A stretch of 44,443 bases of DNA from positions 1 through 44,443 of the IMG/VR virus record IMGVR_UViG_3300032156_000026. One strand, 5' to 3'. This document shows, in pieces, positions 24,827-31,747 of the stretch. Below the pieces are notes generated by a model. It saw only the letters and a list, made by a program, of their open reading frames with translations. It had not been told where the DNA came from and ran no database searches. Position numbers and translations under genes: made by a program. The stretch is from a virus. Position 1 is the first letter of the stretch. Every line of letters starts with the position of its first letter.

Positions 24827-24846
24827 TCTACCAATTTTTAGGTAGG
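24827..24846 (+). terminator. Short hairpin after protein A gene
   Basis: CTACC and GGTAG pair around an AATTTTTA loop, directly after the TAA at 24824-24826. The T-run is in the loop. A transcript end or processing site is plausible. Confidence 0.4.
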
Positions 24847-24848
24847 TG

Positions 24849-25440
24849 CTTCTTGTATATAGAGAAGATACGTCCCCTAACAGCGATGTTCATAGCAAGA
24901 TCCATGTGCCTAGAAACGTGGGATCCATCTCACAAATGTAGGAACATGAATGCTATGACAAGGAAGAGTGTTGACAGTTACTATGTACATATGTACCTAG
25001 TACTGTCATTACTCTAAATATCTTTATAGTCTAATGTCGTAAATGCGATCCACGACCGGTCAATTCGATGGGTATCCGCATTAACAAACTGCTAATGGAC
25101 TAATAACGACGGCCGGCGCCACGAGCTCGCGGCCTCATTCGGCGCACTAAACTGGCAAACCCGCATGTAGCTCGCGGGGCCATTGGGTGTAAACCAGGTC
25201 GGAAGTAAAGAAGTTAAAGAGGATATACAACTTCACCCAAGGAGCAGCGCCAAAATACACCTATGCCTGAAACATAGCACCACAGCTCTAGCGCTTGCAT
25301 TCCCACTCCCTTCACCCTGATTATACCTGCTTCTCGATAGCTACAAGCGGAGAGACATGTTTAGAGCTATGGCCATCATAATGAGCTCCTTACTCCTCCA
25401 GCCCTTTAGTTATTATATAGAGGTGGTGATGCTCTAAACA
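24849..25440. ncRNA. Candidate large structured non-coding RNA region
   Basis: About 590 bp without any convincing ORF, locally GC-rich (25110-25190) in an AT-rich genome. Nested pairings include 24891-24897/24951-24957 enclosing 24903-24907/24944-24948 and 24918-24924/24927-24933. Further stems are 24966-25014, 25042-25047/25077-25082, 25160-25164/25174-25178, 25183-25189/25234-25240 enclosing 25210-25215/25229-25233, 25284-25290/25362-25368 enclosing 25292-25297/25344-25349, and 25358-25367/25431-25440. Such density points to a folded RNA transcribed probably rightwards, or a replication origin. It sits between two operons and stops 4 bp before the next TATA box. No match to RNase P, tRNA or rRNA signatures was seen. 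Confidence 0.6.
24966..25014. repeat. Long near-perfect hairpin, about 21 bp
   Basis: Arms: GAGT, TGACAGT, ACTA and GTACAT pair with ATGTAC, TAGT, ACTGTCA and ACTC, broken only by a GT/TT mismatch, one bulged T and a T/C mismatch. There is essentially no loop, since GTACATATGTAC is a palindrome. It would be stable as RNA or as a DNA cruciform, and is part of the larger structured region. Confidence 0.7.
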
Positions 25441-25443
25441 ATA

Positions 25444-25453
25444 CATATATAAG
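25444..25453 (+). promoter_or_regulatory. TATA-box promoter
   Basis: CATATATAAG lies about 50 bp before ATG 25504, giving an expected start near 25475 and a leader with GAGG. It begins four bases after the last arm of the structured region. Confidence 0.5.
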
Positions 25454-25503
25454 TGACCAAGTTGAATATATATTATAGAAAACTATAAGATTTGAGGATA
25501 CTG

Positions 25504-26067
25504 ATGGTTGAGTGGTCACGACTAACAAAACTTTATGAAGATCTAGATGCTCTTCGTAGGTCTAGAGCTCCAAGGGGCTCTAAAACTGGTGAAGTTATCG
25601 TGAAAGAATGGTCCTCGAAGTGGATTGCATATGCGACCAATCAAATCAATTCAGAGTATCTGAAGGAGACGTGGCAAGGAACGACAAACTTAAACATTAA
25701 TTGTTCAGATGACCATATTGCACATGTTATTCTGAGACAATACAAACATATAATCCATCCGTTCAAGACACCGTTTCGAGCGAGTGATTTCATTCCTGAA
25801 GCAGTGTGGCAACAGATGTTGAAGAAAGTTGCAGAGTGTAGAGAATATAATAGAATCTGGATCGAAACAGATCGGAGAGAATTATGGAGCAAGGATTGGC
25901 AGACTATGTCAGAAGAGGATTACCTGGCAAGTTTGATATGCAGCGAGAACGAACCTTTATTACTAGTCATGGAAGTACAACCGATCAAATGTACGAAGAA
26001 GGTTACATTGCGCGTGGGACTTGGTTTGCAACAAAGCGAGTACTACAAGCCAGAGCGGAAACGTTAA
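25504..26067 (+). CDS. Hypothetical protein
   Basis: The product has 187 residues. The start is ATG 25504 (MVEWSRLTKLYEDLDALRRS), with GAGG six bases upstream and a TATA box further up. It is rich in Trp and charged residues, with helical stretches ('FIPEAVWQQMLKKVAECREY'). The last 61 codons are also read in another frame by the gene at 25884. One of the two C-terminal assignments may be wrong, or this is a true overlap. No family is recognised. Confidence 0.6.
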   Translation: MVEWSRLTKLYEDLDALRRSRAPRGSKTGEVIVKEWSSKWIAYATNQINSEYLKETWQGTTNLNINCSDDHIAHVILRQYKHIIHPFKTPFRASDFIPEAVWQQMLKKVAECREYNRIWIETDRRELWSKDWQTMSEEDYLASLICSENEPLLLVMEVQPIKCTKKVTLRVGLGLQQSEYYKPERKR

Positions 26068-26114
26068 ATGAACTTGAGCAAGAAATGTGGAGAAGATACT
26101 ATGAATCAAGTTGA
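25884..26114 (+). CDS. Small hypothetical protein with long overlap
   Basis: The product has 76 residues (MEQGLADYVRRGLPGKFDMQ...), with GGAGA upstream of ATG 25884. It overlaps 184 bp with the preceding gene, far more than the 1-8 bp normal in this operon. It then overlaps the next gene by 14 bp. The composition looks protein-like in both frames. No family is recognised. Confidence 0.55.
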   Translation: MEQGLADYVRRGLPGKFDMQRERTFITSHGSTTDQMYEEGYIARGTWFATKRVLQARAETLNELEQEMWRRYYESS

Positions 26115-26361
26115 TGTAACATTGCCAAAGCAAGGACGAGATCCAACATTGTTTCTAGAACTAACAGCTGGAGATGTAAGAAGCATTAGTGCTGGATTAT
26201 ACATAACATCTATCGTTCTAGACAATCCAACATTTATGCTACTTGATACAAGATTAGCAGAACCAATGGCTGATCTTGCAGAACGTCATGAACAGTTACA
26301 ATCAGCATTGAACAAGATTCTTGCTGGTGTTACCAGAATGATCGAGTATCAGGATCTGTGA
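26101..26361 (+). CDS. Hypothetical protein
   Basis: The product has 86 residues. The start is ATG 26101 (MNQVDVTLPKQGRDPTLFLE), behind GGAGAAG. A beta N-terminus 'LFLELTAGDVRSISAGLYIT' is followed by two helices ending 'SALNKILAGVTRMIEYQDL'. The stop overlaps GTGATT, used as the next ribosome site. Confidence 0.6.
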   Translation: MNQVDVTLPKQGRDPTLFLELTAGDVRSISAGLYITSIVLDNPTFMLLDTRLAEPMADLAERHEQLQSALNKILAGVTRMIEYQDL

Positions 26362-26366
26362 TTGAT

Positions 26367-26711
26367 ATGACCTGGCCAAAGTCGAAGATGACACCACACT
26401 ACAAACGAAGTATGCCAATTCGGGAAGCACTTGTATTCCGAAAGGAGCTTCTGCAAATCCAGAAGGAGATGCCTAAAGGATTCGATGTGACAACAGTACC
26501 AATCACATATGGATTCTACTTGAGAGTAAGAGCATTCACAAATGAGGCACGATGGAGACTTGCAAAGATGTTTCCTGATGTCGAGTGGACCACCGAAACA
26601 ATGTGGATGAAAGAAGGTCGTAATCATTGGTACCAAGATGAAGGATGTATCGAGATTGCATTCAAACAGATCAACTGTAACATCTGGTATACGGAGAACG
26701 ATGCCATATGA
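26367..26711 (+). CDS. Hypothetical Trp-rich protein
   Basis: The product has 114 residues. The start is taken as ATG 26367 (MTWPKSKMTPHYKRSMPIRE), with GTGATTGAT upstream. The same arrangement is used at 27048. A GTG at 26358 overlapping the upstream TGA is an alternative. Helical first half, then 'MFPDVEWTTETMWMKEGRNH'. No family is recognised. Confidence 0.6.
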   Translation: MTWPKSKMTPHYKRSMPIREALVFRKELLQIQKEMPKGFDVTTVPITYGFYLRVRAFTNEARWRLAKMFPDVEWTTETMWMKEGRNHWYQDEGCIEIAFKQINCNIWYTENDAI

Positions 26712-27046
26712 AACCAGATAAGACATATGATGTCCAGATGCCAATGGTGGAGGCTCAGAGATTAAGGATAGCACTTAGACATATTCGAATCATAGATCAG
26801 GATGTGTACTGGGGACATGTCTGGTGCAAATCACTCCTTCATGGTATGATTGTAGTTGGTGATATTAATGATCCACGATTACTAGAAGAAGTCTGGAAAG
26901 TTAATCCTAACATTCCTGTTACGACCATAACAGGATACAACGAGAGGTACATCTGTACTAATGGTGCAAGCTGTCAACTGATACGACAGAGAGTAACGAA
27001 CTGGAGAATTCATTGGAAGATATGGTTCTCAGAACTGAGTGATTGA
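26708..27046 (+). CDS. Hypothetical protein
   Basis: The product has 112 residues (MKPDKTYDVQMPMVEAQRLR...). The ATG overlaps the upstream TGA. It is alpha/beta with no visible active site; 'VTTITGYNERYICTNGASCQ' is the most distinctive part. Function unknown. Confidence 0.6.
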   Translation: MKPDKTYDVQMPMVEAQRLRIALRHIRIIDQDVYWGHVWCKSLLHGMIVVGDINDPRLLEEVWKVNPNIPVTTITGYNERYICTNGASCQLIRQRVTNWRIHWKIWFSELSD

Positions 27047-27047
27047 T

Positions 27048-27452
27048 ATGGCAACTGACTATTTCGAGGAAAGTGTACAGGGACACTACATACACATTTA
27101 CAGTTTCTGTAAGACTCACAACAACCGTGTGGGTCTAAGTGTTGGTGAAGAGGATGTTGAACTAACATATATGGAAGCTTACCTAATCGGTAAAGCTTTA
27201 CTACAAGCATCAGGACGAGAAACAATGGTTGAGAGTGATCGGCATACTGTAATATGTGGCATATGTAATCTGGTCTACAATGAATCAGGAAACATCAAAG
27301 ATGTTCCATTCACAGGTGAAGATGTTGTTGAAATTGAACAATGGCTACTCGAGTTATCGAAGGATGGTGTACTGGGTTTCAGGATACCTACAAGAGCTGA
27401 AGTATCGACTGCATTGTTCACAGTAATGGAGGCCAAGTTTATTGGCAACTAA
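27048..27452 (+). CDS. Hypothetical protein
   Basis: The product has 134 residues. The start is ATG 27048 (MATDYFEESVQGHYIHIYSF), one base after the upstream TGA, behind GTGATTGAT. A GTG at 27039 is the longer alternative. A CxxC-like 'VICGICNLVYNESG' in the middle may bind metal. Last gene before a structured 111-bp spacer. Confidence 0.6.
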   Translation: MATDYFEESVQGHYIHIYSFCKTHNNRVGLSVGEEDVELTYMEAYLIGKALLQASGRETMVESDRHTVICGICNLVYNESGNIKDVPFTGEDVVEIEQWLLELSKDGVLGFRIPTRAEVSTALFTVMEAKFIGN

Positions 27453-27563
27453 TCTCCAACCTTTCTTTGGTTGAGAGCTAGTTGTGCAGGATTTCGCATA
27501 TCATGCAGAATCTCGCACTCTAGCCAACACGAGTGAAAGGCTCGGAAATGGAGGAATAGAATC
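27453..27563. ncRNA. Structured leader/spacer element
   Basis: Four helices nest around one axis: 27477-27481/27520-27524, 27484-27487/27515-27518, 27490-27493/27509-27512 and 27496-27499/27503-27506, with a 3-nt loop. The spacer separates two genes of the same direction. It ends in GGAGG for the highly coded gene at 27564. No TATA box is obvious, so an RNA processing or translation-control element fits better than a promoter. Confidence 0.5.
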
Positions 27564-28004
27564 ATGGCAAAAATTGGAACTGGCTCCAGCAAGACTGGAG
27601 AAGGAACAGAAGCACCGACTGCAGTATCAACAAAAATTGTGATACCAAAGACTTCAAGTGGACAGATCGACTATGCTGCCTTGTACGACAAGGTTGATGT
27701 TGAGAAAGTCACTCGTGCAGCTCATGCAGCAGTCTCTGCAGAACAGATCAGGGAAGTCATCGATGGGCTCTTCGATTCAGGCAAAAAGGAAATTGCAGTG
27801 GCAACCGTATGTGATATGGTGAATGTGCTGCACAACCTGGAGAAGACTGATGAGGCCGACACACGTGTTCAGAACTCAAGTGTTCGTTCAGCTGGAACAT
27901 CTGCAAAGAAATATCGCATTGTGACCATCGGTGTCAATGCATTCTTCCAGAAGAACCCTGACTACGATCCGAATGCGCCCAGGAAAGCCAAGAAGTCAGC
28001 GTAA
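27564..28004 (+). CDS. Small basic-tailed putative DNA-binding protein B
   Basis: The product has 146 residues and starts at ATG 27564 (MAKIGTGSSKTGEGTEAPTA) behind GGAGG. A flexible Thr/Ser/Gly-rich N-terminus is followed by helices ('VDVEKVTRAAHAAVSAEQIR', 'SGKKEIAVATVCDMVNVLHN'), strands ('KKYRIVTIGVNAFFQKNP') and a basic tail RKAKKSA. The order helices, turn-helix, strand pair, basic tail parallels the proteins at 24488 and 34487. C-ended codons suggest high expression. A virus-encoded chromatin or nucleoid protein is a reasonable inference. Confidence 0.75.
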   Translation: MAKIGTGSSKTGEGTEAPTAVSTKIVIPKTSSGQIDYAALYDKVDVEKVTRAAHAAVSAEQIREVIDGLFDSGKKEIAVATVCDMVNVLHNLEKTDEADTRVQNSSVRSAGTSAKKYRIVTIGVNAFFQKNPDYDPNAPRKAKKSA

Positions 28005-28022
28005 GTTAACGGGGTGACACCA

Positions 28023-28418
28023 ATGTATGGTGACAACCCGAACAACAGAATCCTTGGATCCTGTCCTATATGCCAGCACGTTATACGTCAAGCATATGGT
28101 GACAAGGTTCACAAGGTGGGTTACTGTACCGGATGTGGATTAGAGTATGGAAATCTCGTAAACCGTGTCCGATACGGAACACCCAAGAAAGTAATTACGG
28201 ATGTGGAAATCCAGCGCATGATCAATGAGGCATACGGTGTACTTATTCAACATCATCCGAGATTGAGTGCAACAATACTACTAAAGTGTATTGATGTAGT
28301 ATCAATCCGGATGACAGGTTACGGATGTCCAGATATACCAGTATGGAAATTCAAGCGTTGGGGTTACGAAATAACGGCTGGCTACATAACACGGCTAGAC
28401 AAAGGAGAAACACAATGA
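28023..28418 (+). CDS. Zinc-ribbon protein
   Basis: The product has 131 residues. The start is ATG 28023 (MYGDNPNNRILGSCPICQHV), with GGTGA five bases upstream. CPIC (14-17) and CTGC (36-39) form a zinc ribbon. The rest is helical ('LSATILLKCIDVVSIRMTGY'). It may act as a nucleic-acid-binding adaptor. No family is recognised. Confidence 0.65.
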   Translation: MYGDNPNNRILGSCPICQHVIRQAYGDKVHKVGYCTGCGLEYGNLVNRVRYGTPKKVITDVEIQRMINEAYGVLIQHHPRLSATILLKCIDVVSIRMTGYGCPDIPVWKFKRWGYEITAGYITRLDKGETQ

Positions 28419-28681
28419 GCTTGCGATCAGACTATCTACCAGCCAAAACGTTTTGTTGTGTCTGTGGAATGATCATCAAAGAGCACCAAATTGGAGGTGA
28501 CATTGATGGGATTATGGCTCATCGAGACCTAAGTGGTCCCACAAGAGTAGATCCGTTCCATGGATATCTCTGTCGAGAACATGCTATAGTCATTAAGAAG
28601 CATCTAGACGGTGGACTTCCAGCAGCGGAGAGGAGAGTGAAGGAACTTGAAAGACTTGACAGGGATGCGATGGGAAAATAA
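28415..28681 (+). CDS. Zinc-finger protein
   Basis: The product has 88 residues. The start is ATG 28415 (MSLRSDYLPAKTFCCVCGMI), overlapping the upstream TGA. CCVCG near residue 14 plus 'MAHRD' and 'YLCREHAIVIKKH' supply Cys and His ligands for one or two zinc sites. A charged helix closes the protein. Role unknown. Confidence 0.6.
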   Translation: MSLRSDYLPAKTFCCVCGMIIKEHQIGGDIDGIMAHRDLSGPTRVDPFHGYLCREHAIVIKKHLDGGLPAAERRVKELERLDRDAMGK

Positions 28682-29024
28682 AACATCACATATAATTCGG
28701 ATATTAAACCATTCAGGGGAAGTTGTACAAGAACTTCCCAAGTCCAGATATGCTGTCAGGGTCAACCAACATTTTCGACATAAACTAGCAGTGGATGGAA
28801 TTCCAATAGGACGATTTGAAGGTGATCCTGACTATAAGAACCTCCCTGATCCAATACGAGCTGATACTATATACATAGTGTCAGGTATTACCGCCTCGTT
28901 AATTAGGCGATGGAACTTTGTAGCTCCTCGTTCAGATTCGAATGGTCTAGATAGATCACTAGATATGTCCGTGTTTGCTACAAAATCATTCATAACATTT
29001 GGGGAGTACCATGATCAAACCTAA
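28665..29024 (+). CDS. Uncharacterised conserved-type protein
   Basis: The product has 119 residues. The start is ATG 28665 (MRWENKTSHIIRILNHSGEV), overlapping the upstream gene by 17 bp. The segments 'NLPDPIRADTIYIVSGITA' and 'RWNFVAPRSDSNGL' follow the pattern 'nLP.p..gt.YIVS......R.D...P', seen in small uncharacterised proteins of bacteria and phages. The pattern is recalled and unverified. Function unknown. Confidence 0.6.
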   Translation: MRWENKTSHIIRILNHSGEVVQELPKSRYAVRVNQHFRHKLAVDGIPIGRFEGDPDYKNLPDPIRADTIYIVSGITASLIRRWNFVAPRSDSNGLDRSLDMSVFATKSFITFGEYHDQT

Positions 29025-29169
29025 GTTGTTGAAGAATTATGGTAATGTGAGATTATGTCCATCATGTGGTCGACTTCAACATGGAGGTAAGGGATCTGGA
29101 CATACTCTACATTGTCCTGGGTGTCACACTTGGTTTATGGTAACATACTACCTGGAGAGCTACGGATGA
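29011..29169 (+). CDS. Zinc-ribbon microprotein
   Basis: The product has 52 residues (MIKPKLLKNYGNVRLCPSCG...). CPSC (16-19) and CPGC (35-38), with a nearby His, give a full zinc ribbon. It overlaps the upstream gene by 14 bp and the next by ATGA. Confidence 0.65.
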   Translation: MIKPKLLKNYGNVRLCPSCGRLQHGGKGSGHTLHCPGCHTWFMVTYYLESYG

Positions 29170-29432
29170 CATCTAGAGATGAAATGATTGGTATTCTCCG
29201 AAAAGAGATCACTCTCGTTGGTATTACAAATACTAGTGAGAAGGTCCTGAAAGTTGCAGTGTTGGCAGGTGTAGCCAAACAGATTATTGTTGGGAAATCT
29301 AAGTACCAAGTTGTAGACTGGATGAATAAACAACGACGTTCATCAGGACCCGATATGTGGCATGTATACGACATAGTCTTTAACGGCGATCCAACAACCG
29401 GCTATAAGGGCCTAACGGAGGTTGACTTTTGA
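29166..29432 (+). CDS. Hypothetical basic protein
   Basis: The product has 88 residues. ATG 29166 overlaps the TGA of the zinc-ribbon gene. 'VLAGVAKQIIVGKSKYQVVD' and 'WMNKQRRSSGPDMWHVYD' suggest a small alpha/beta fold with a basic face. No family is recognised. Confidence 0.6.
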   Translation: MTSRDEMIGILRKEITLVGITNTSEKVLKVAVLAGVAKQIIVGKSKYQVVDWMNKQRRSSGPDMWHVYDIVFNGDPTTGYKGLTEVDF

Positions 29433-29686
29433 CAGTAACAAACATACAAGGTCTTCAAGATAGTGCAGTTGCTTCGAAGATAGTTAGGAGTTATATTATT
29501 GTGAAAGTTACAAGTACAAACTTGGAGTTCACAATAGACTATCTTGACATTTTTCGGTGGGAACGAGCACTAATCAAGAAAGATATCAAGTATACAATGA
29601 CTAACAGGAAGACTAACACAATTGTTGGTGAACATACTGGCACAAGAACAATGACAGTAGCACCAACCTTTATTGCGGAGCAGTAA
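29429..29686 (+). CDS. Hypothetical protein, TTG start
   Basis: The product has 85 residues. TTG 29429 overlaps the upstream TGA (TTGA) and has GGAGG seven bases before it, making it the best start. It is mostly beta ('YIIVKVTSTNLEFTIDYLDI', 'KYTMTNRKTNTIVGEHTGTR'). Function unknown. Confidence 0.6.
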   Translation: MTVTNIQGLQDSAVASKIVRSYIIVKVTSTNLEFTIDYLDIFRWERALIKKDIKYTMTNRKTNTIVGEHTGTRTMTVAPTFIAEQ

Positions 29687-29688
29687 GT

Positions 29689-30093
29689 ATGGAACTACAA
29701 GAACCAAAAACAGGATTCCAGCACATGGTTGTGCTAGAATTCCCAAGTGATGCTGGACTTAACATATTCAGCAACACTGCAATCTATAATGCAAAGAAGG
29801 CTACCATACGAGGTATGATGGATGAACTCATCGATAAGTTTATCTCAGCACATGGAGTGGGTCCTACCACTATCTACCTACACGGATCCGAAGCTGGTAT
29901 CTTAAGATCTGTGTGCAAAGAGCTTCGGGAGCAATATAAGGAAAACAACGATTGCTTCTACCAGGCTATGGTACCGGACTATACAGAGTTCACATATCGA
30001 GCTGTTCGAATTAAGGAAGGCTGTTCAATGAAACAAGGTACAGCAATTCTGATATTCTGGGGGAACGGAGATGCCAGCGAAGCCTCAGGGTAG
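29689..30093 (+). CDS. Hypothetical protein
   Basis: The product has 134 residues (MELQEPKTGFQHMVVLEFPS...). GGAG lies upstream of ATG 29689. Alpha/beta: 'MMDELIDKFISAHGVGPTTI', then a strand, 'SVCKELREQYKENNDCFYQA', and a beta end 'GTAILIFWGNGDA'. No active-site motif is visible. Confidence 0.6.
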   Translation: MELQEPKTGFQHMVVLEFPSDAGLNIFSNTAIYNAKKATIRGMMDELIDKFISAHGVGPTTIYLHGSEAGILRSVCKELREQYKENNDCFYQAMVPDYTEFTYRAVRIKEGCSMKQGTAILIFWGNGDASEASG

Positions 30094-30238
30094 ACATGCT
30101 CTACAACTTCTTGAGATACTCCAGGACATGCAAGCTGTATCAACAAGCATGACTGAGTTAGATCTCGATGAAGTTAAAGCAGCGTCTCAACAGATCGAGA
30201 ACTGGTGCAATACTATCCTAGGAAGGCGGTCTAGATGA
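30071..30238 (+). CDS. Helical microprotein
   Basis: The product has 55 residues (MPAKPQGRHALQLLEILQDM...RRSR). The start ATG 30071 overlaps the upstream gene by 23 bp, with GGAG immediately before. Two helices with a basic end. The stop overlaps the next ATG. Confidence 0.5.
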   Translation: MPAKPQGRHALQLLEILQDMQAVSTSMTELDLDEVKAASQQIENWCNTILGRRSR

Positions 30239-30345
30239 CCCCTTCCAAACAGGAACTCCGTGAACTCGATGAGTTCGTTAAACTGGAGAGACTAAATGTC
30301 TATAAAATTTGGATCCAGATGAAGCGAAGTGGTGAGATTAAATGA
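30235..30345 (+). CDS. Helical microprotein
   Basis: The product has 36 residues (MTPSKQELRELDEFVKLERL, then NVYKIWIQMKRSGEIK). It is joined by ATGA overlaps on both sides and is a single amphipathic helix. Function unknown. Confidence 0.5.
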   Translation: MTPSKQELRELDEFVKLERLNVYKIWIQMKRSGEIK

Positions 30346-30488
30346 AGGACTTCCTGGTATCAGTACCATCAGCTGACTATGGTTGGTTTAAGGTACTGAT
30401 GGATCAGAATCAGTGGATAACAGAACAACAGGGTGATGAACGTCCAGACTTCGAGGAGGATCATGTTTCAGGAACCACGAAACCCTGA
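30342..30488 (+). CDS. Acidic microprotein
   Basis: The product has 48 residues (MKDFLVSVPSADYGWFKVLM...), overlapping the upstream TGA. An acidic C-terminal half (GDERPDFEEDHV) contains the ribosome site of the next gene. No family is recognised. Confidence 0.5.
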   Translation: MKDFLVSVPSADYGWFKVLMDQNQWITEQQGDERPDFEEDHVSGTTKP

Positions 30489-30657
30489 ACATCCTCCCTG
30501 CTCCTACAAGATCGTTGGATGTTCACATCCAGATAATGAACTGAAAGTTTGTATAGCACCTGCTACTGAGGTGTGTGGAATACCCCACACATGCAATTGT
30601 TCAGTATGTGCAGCTATGAGTAGGTCAAGATTGACGTGCTATAGACATATCAGTTAA
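30463..30657 (+). CDS. Cys-rich microprotein
   Basis: The product has 64 residues. The start is ATG 30463 (MFQEPRNPEHPPCSYKIVGC), behind GAGGAGG. Cys occur in CSY, GCS, VCI, VCG, CNCSVC and TCY, enough for two metal sites, with no second domain. Function unknown. Confidence 0.55.
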   Translation: MFQEPRNPEHPPCSYKIVGCSHPDNELKVCIAPATEVCGIPHTCNCSVCAAMSRSRLTCYRHIS

Positions 30658-30689
30658 CATTTTTAAAGTTGCAGCGAATGGTGACAACT

Positions 30690-31154
30690 ATGGGATACTT
30701 ATTAGTATGTTTAAAGCAGCCTGAGGGACCCTCCCTTGAGCAATGTATGACTTGTGATTTGGGTAACACCACATGTGTACATCGAATTACAGACTACAGA
30801 AAGCCAAGGAGGAATGTAGTTAATCGTCCCTACATAGTAATGCCAATGGAAGATGCTATTCCTTTTCTGCGAGCTATCAAAGATGCAGATCCAATGAAAT
30901 GGAATCACTGTATAACAGTGACATACAAAGAGTATGGAGCATCTGTGTATCTGATGAATGATAAATGGACCTCTGATAAAGCACCCTACCTATTACAAGT
31001 GTGGGCTACATTCTTCCCACACCATATGGGTGTGGTAAAGACTATAAAATATCTCGGACATGACAGCATGGATAATCCCATTCCTCGTCAGCAAGTAAAC
31101 GCCAGGATATCAGTAGTCTATCAGGAGTACCTAGATTATGTGAGGAGTCTATGA
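30690..31154 (+). CDS. Hypothetical protein with N-terminal Cys cluster
   Basis: The product has 154 residues. The start is ATG 30690 (MGYLLVCLKQPEGPSLEQCM), with GGTGA five bases upstream. 'CMTCDLGNTTCVH' could bind zinc. The remainder is alpha/beta ('YIVMPMEDAIPFLRAIKDAD', 'KAPYLLQVWATFFPHHMGVV'). It ends in an ATGA overlap. Confidence 0.6.
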   Translation: MGYLLVCLKQPEGPSLEQCMTCDLGNTTCVHRITDYRKPRRNVVNRPYIVMPMEDAIPFLRAIKDADPMKWNHCITVTYKEYGASVYLMNDKWTSDKAPYLLQVWATFFPHHMGVVKTIKYLGHDSMDNPIPRQQVNARISVVYQEYLDYVRSL

Positions 31155-31447
31155 CAACTGTACGTGAAGTAATTGATGCAGCAATGAGAGCAACTAGAAC
31201 AGGTATAGTTACTGTTACTAAACGATTCTTGGGAGAAGAAACATACCACACATTTGACTCAGCAGATGCTGCAGAACAGTTCATTAGGAATGACATCTAT
31301 AATAACATTCAGATGCACATGGCTCCTAATGTGGAAATGCCAGTAGATGTCTGTGGAGTGTTCAAGTTTAAGGTAACACCTACCTTAAATAGCTGTAGAG
31401 AAGATGAACCATCTAGAGGATCGCTTGACTATGTTAGTGAGAGATAG
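31151..31447 (+). CDS. Hypothetical protein
   Basis: The product has 98 residues (MTTVREVIDAAMRATRTGIV...). ATG 31151 overlaps the upstream TGA. Alpha/beta with 'FDSADAAEQFIRNDIYNNIQ'. No family is recognised. The last 17 bp overlap the next gene. Confidence 0.6.
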   Translation: MTTVREVIDAAMRATRTGIVTVTKRFLGEETYHTFDSADAAEQFIRNDIYNNIQMHMAPNVEMPVDVCGVFKFKVTPTLNSCREDEPSRGSLDYVSER

Positions 31448-31634
31448 TTGTGCAATACAAATAGCACAGGATGGAGCAGACTTCTGCATCGGTAAGTGTG
31501 GAGAAGGATACTGCAATGCAATGACAACAAAACGAAAGCCTGGAGATTATCCATGTATCGAATACATTTGCTTCTTTTGTAAGCGAAAGAGTGCAGAGGA
31601 CAACAACTGTAAATTCTGCAAAGGTGACCCATGA
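31431..31634 (+). CDS. Cys-rich zinc-binding protein
   Basis: The product has 67 residues. The start is taken as ATG 31431 (MLVRDSCAIQIAQDGADFCI); ATG 31404 would add nine residues. Cys pairs occur as CIGKC, CN, CIEYICFFC and CKFC, enough for two zinc sites. Overlaps both neighbours. Confidence 0.55.
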   Translation: MLVRDSCAIQIAQDGADFCIGKCGEGYCNAMTTKRKPGDYPCIEYICFFCKRKSAEDNNCKFCKGDP

Positions 31635-31747
31635 CAGATGAATGTTATGGTGATAATTGTAAAGACTGTCGCTACTATGCCCAATGTGGGTATATTAGAA
31701 TATCAAATCCATTTAAGGATGTGAATCATGGGAAGACGAACACTTGA
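31631..31747 (+). CDS. Cys-rich microprotein
   Basis: The product has 38 residues (MTDECYGDNCKDCRYYAQCG...). Four Cys (5, 10, 13, 19) match a compact zinc knuckle or iron-sulphur-type spacing, C-x4-C-x2-C-x5-C. It has an ATGA overlap with the upstream gene and a 20-bp overlap with the next. Confidence 0.5.
   Translation: MTDECYGDNCKDCRYYAQCGYIRISNPFKDVNHGKTNT

Noticed and set aside
25183-25255. Resemblance to the SRP RNA core (ACCAGGTC-GGAAG ... AAGGAGCAGC)
   Set aside because: The order of the two conserved strings matches SRP helix 8, but about 35 nt separate them where a GGAA tetraloop belongs. The stronger pairing TTGGGTG/CACCCAA breaks the helix, and no Alu domain was found. Treated as chance unless a covariance search says otherwise.
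24849-25503. tRNA or RNase P RNA in the non-coding region
   Set aside because: No GTTCGAATC-type T-loop with acceptor pairing and no conserved GAGGAAAGTCC or CR-IV motifs were seen on either strand.
26349-26774. Minus-strand 141-codon ORF
   Set aside because: Opposes a gapless plus-strand operon with overlapping starts and stops; no promoter and a shadow-type composition.
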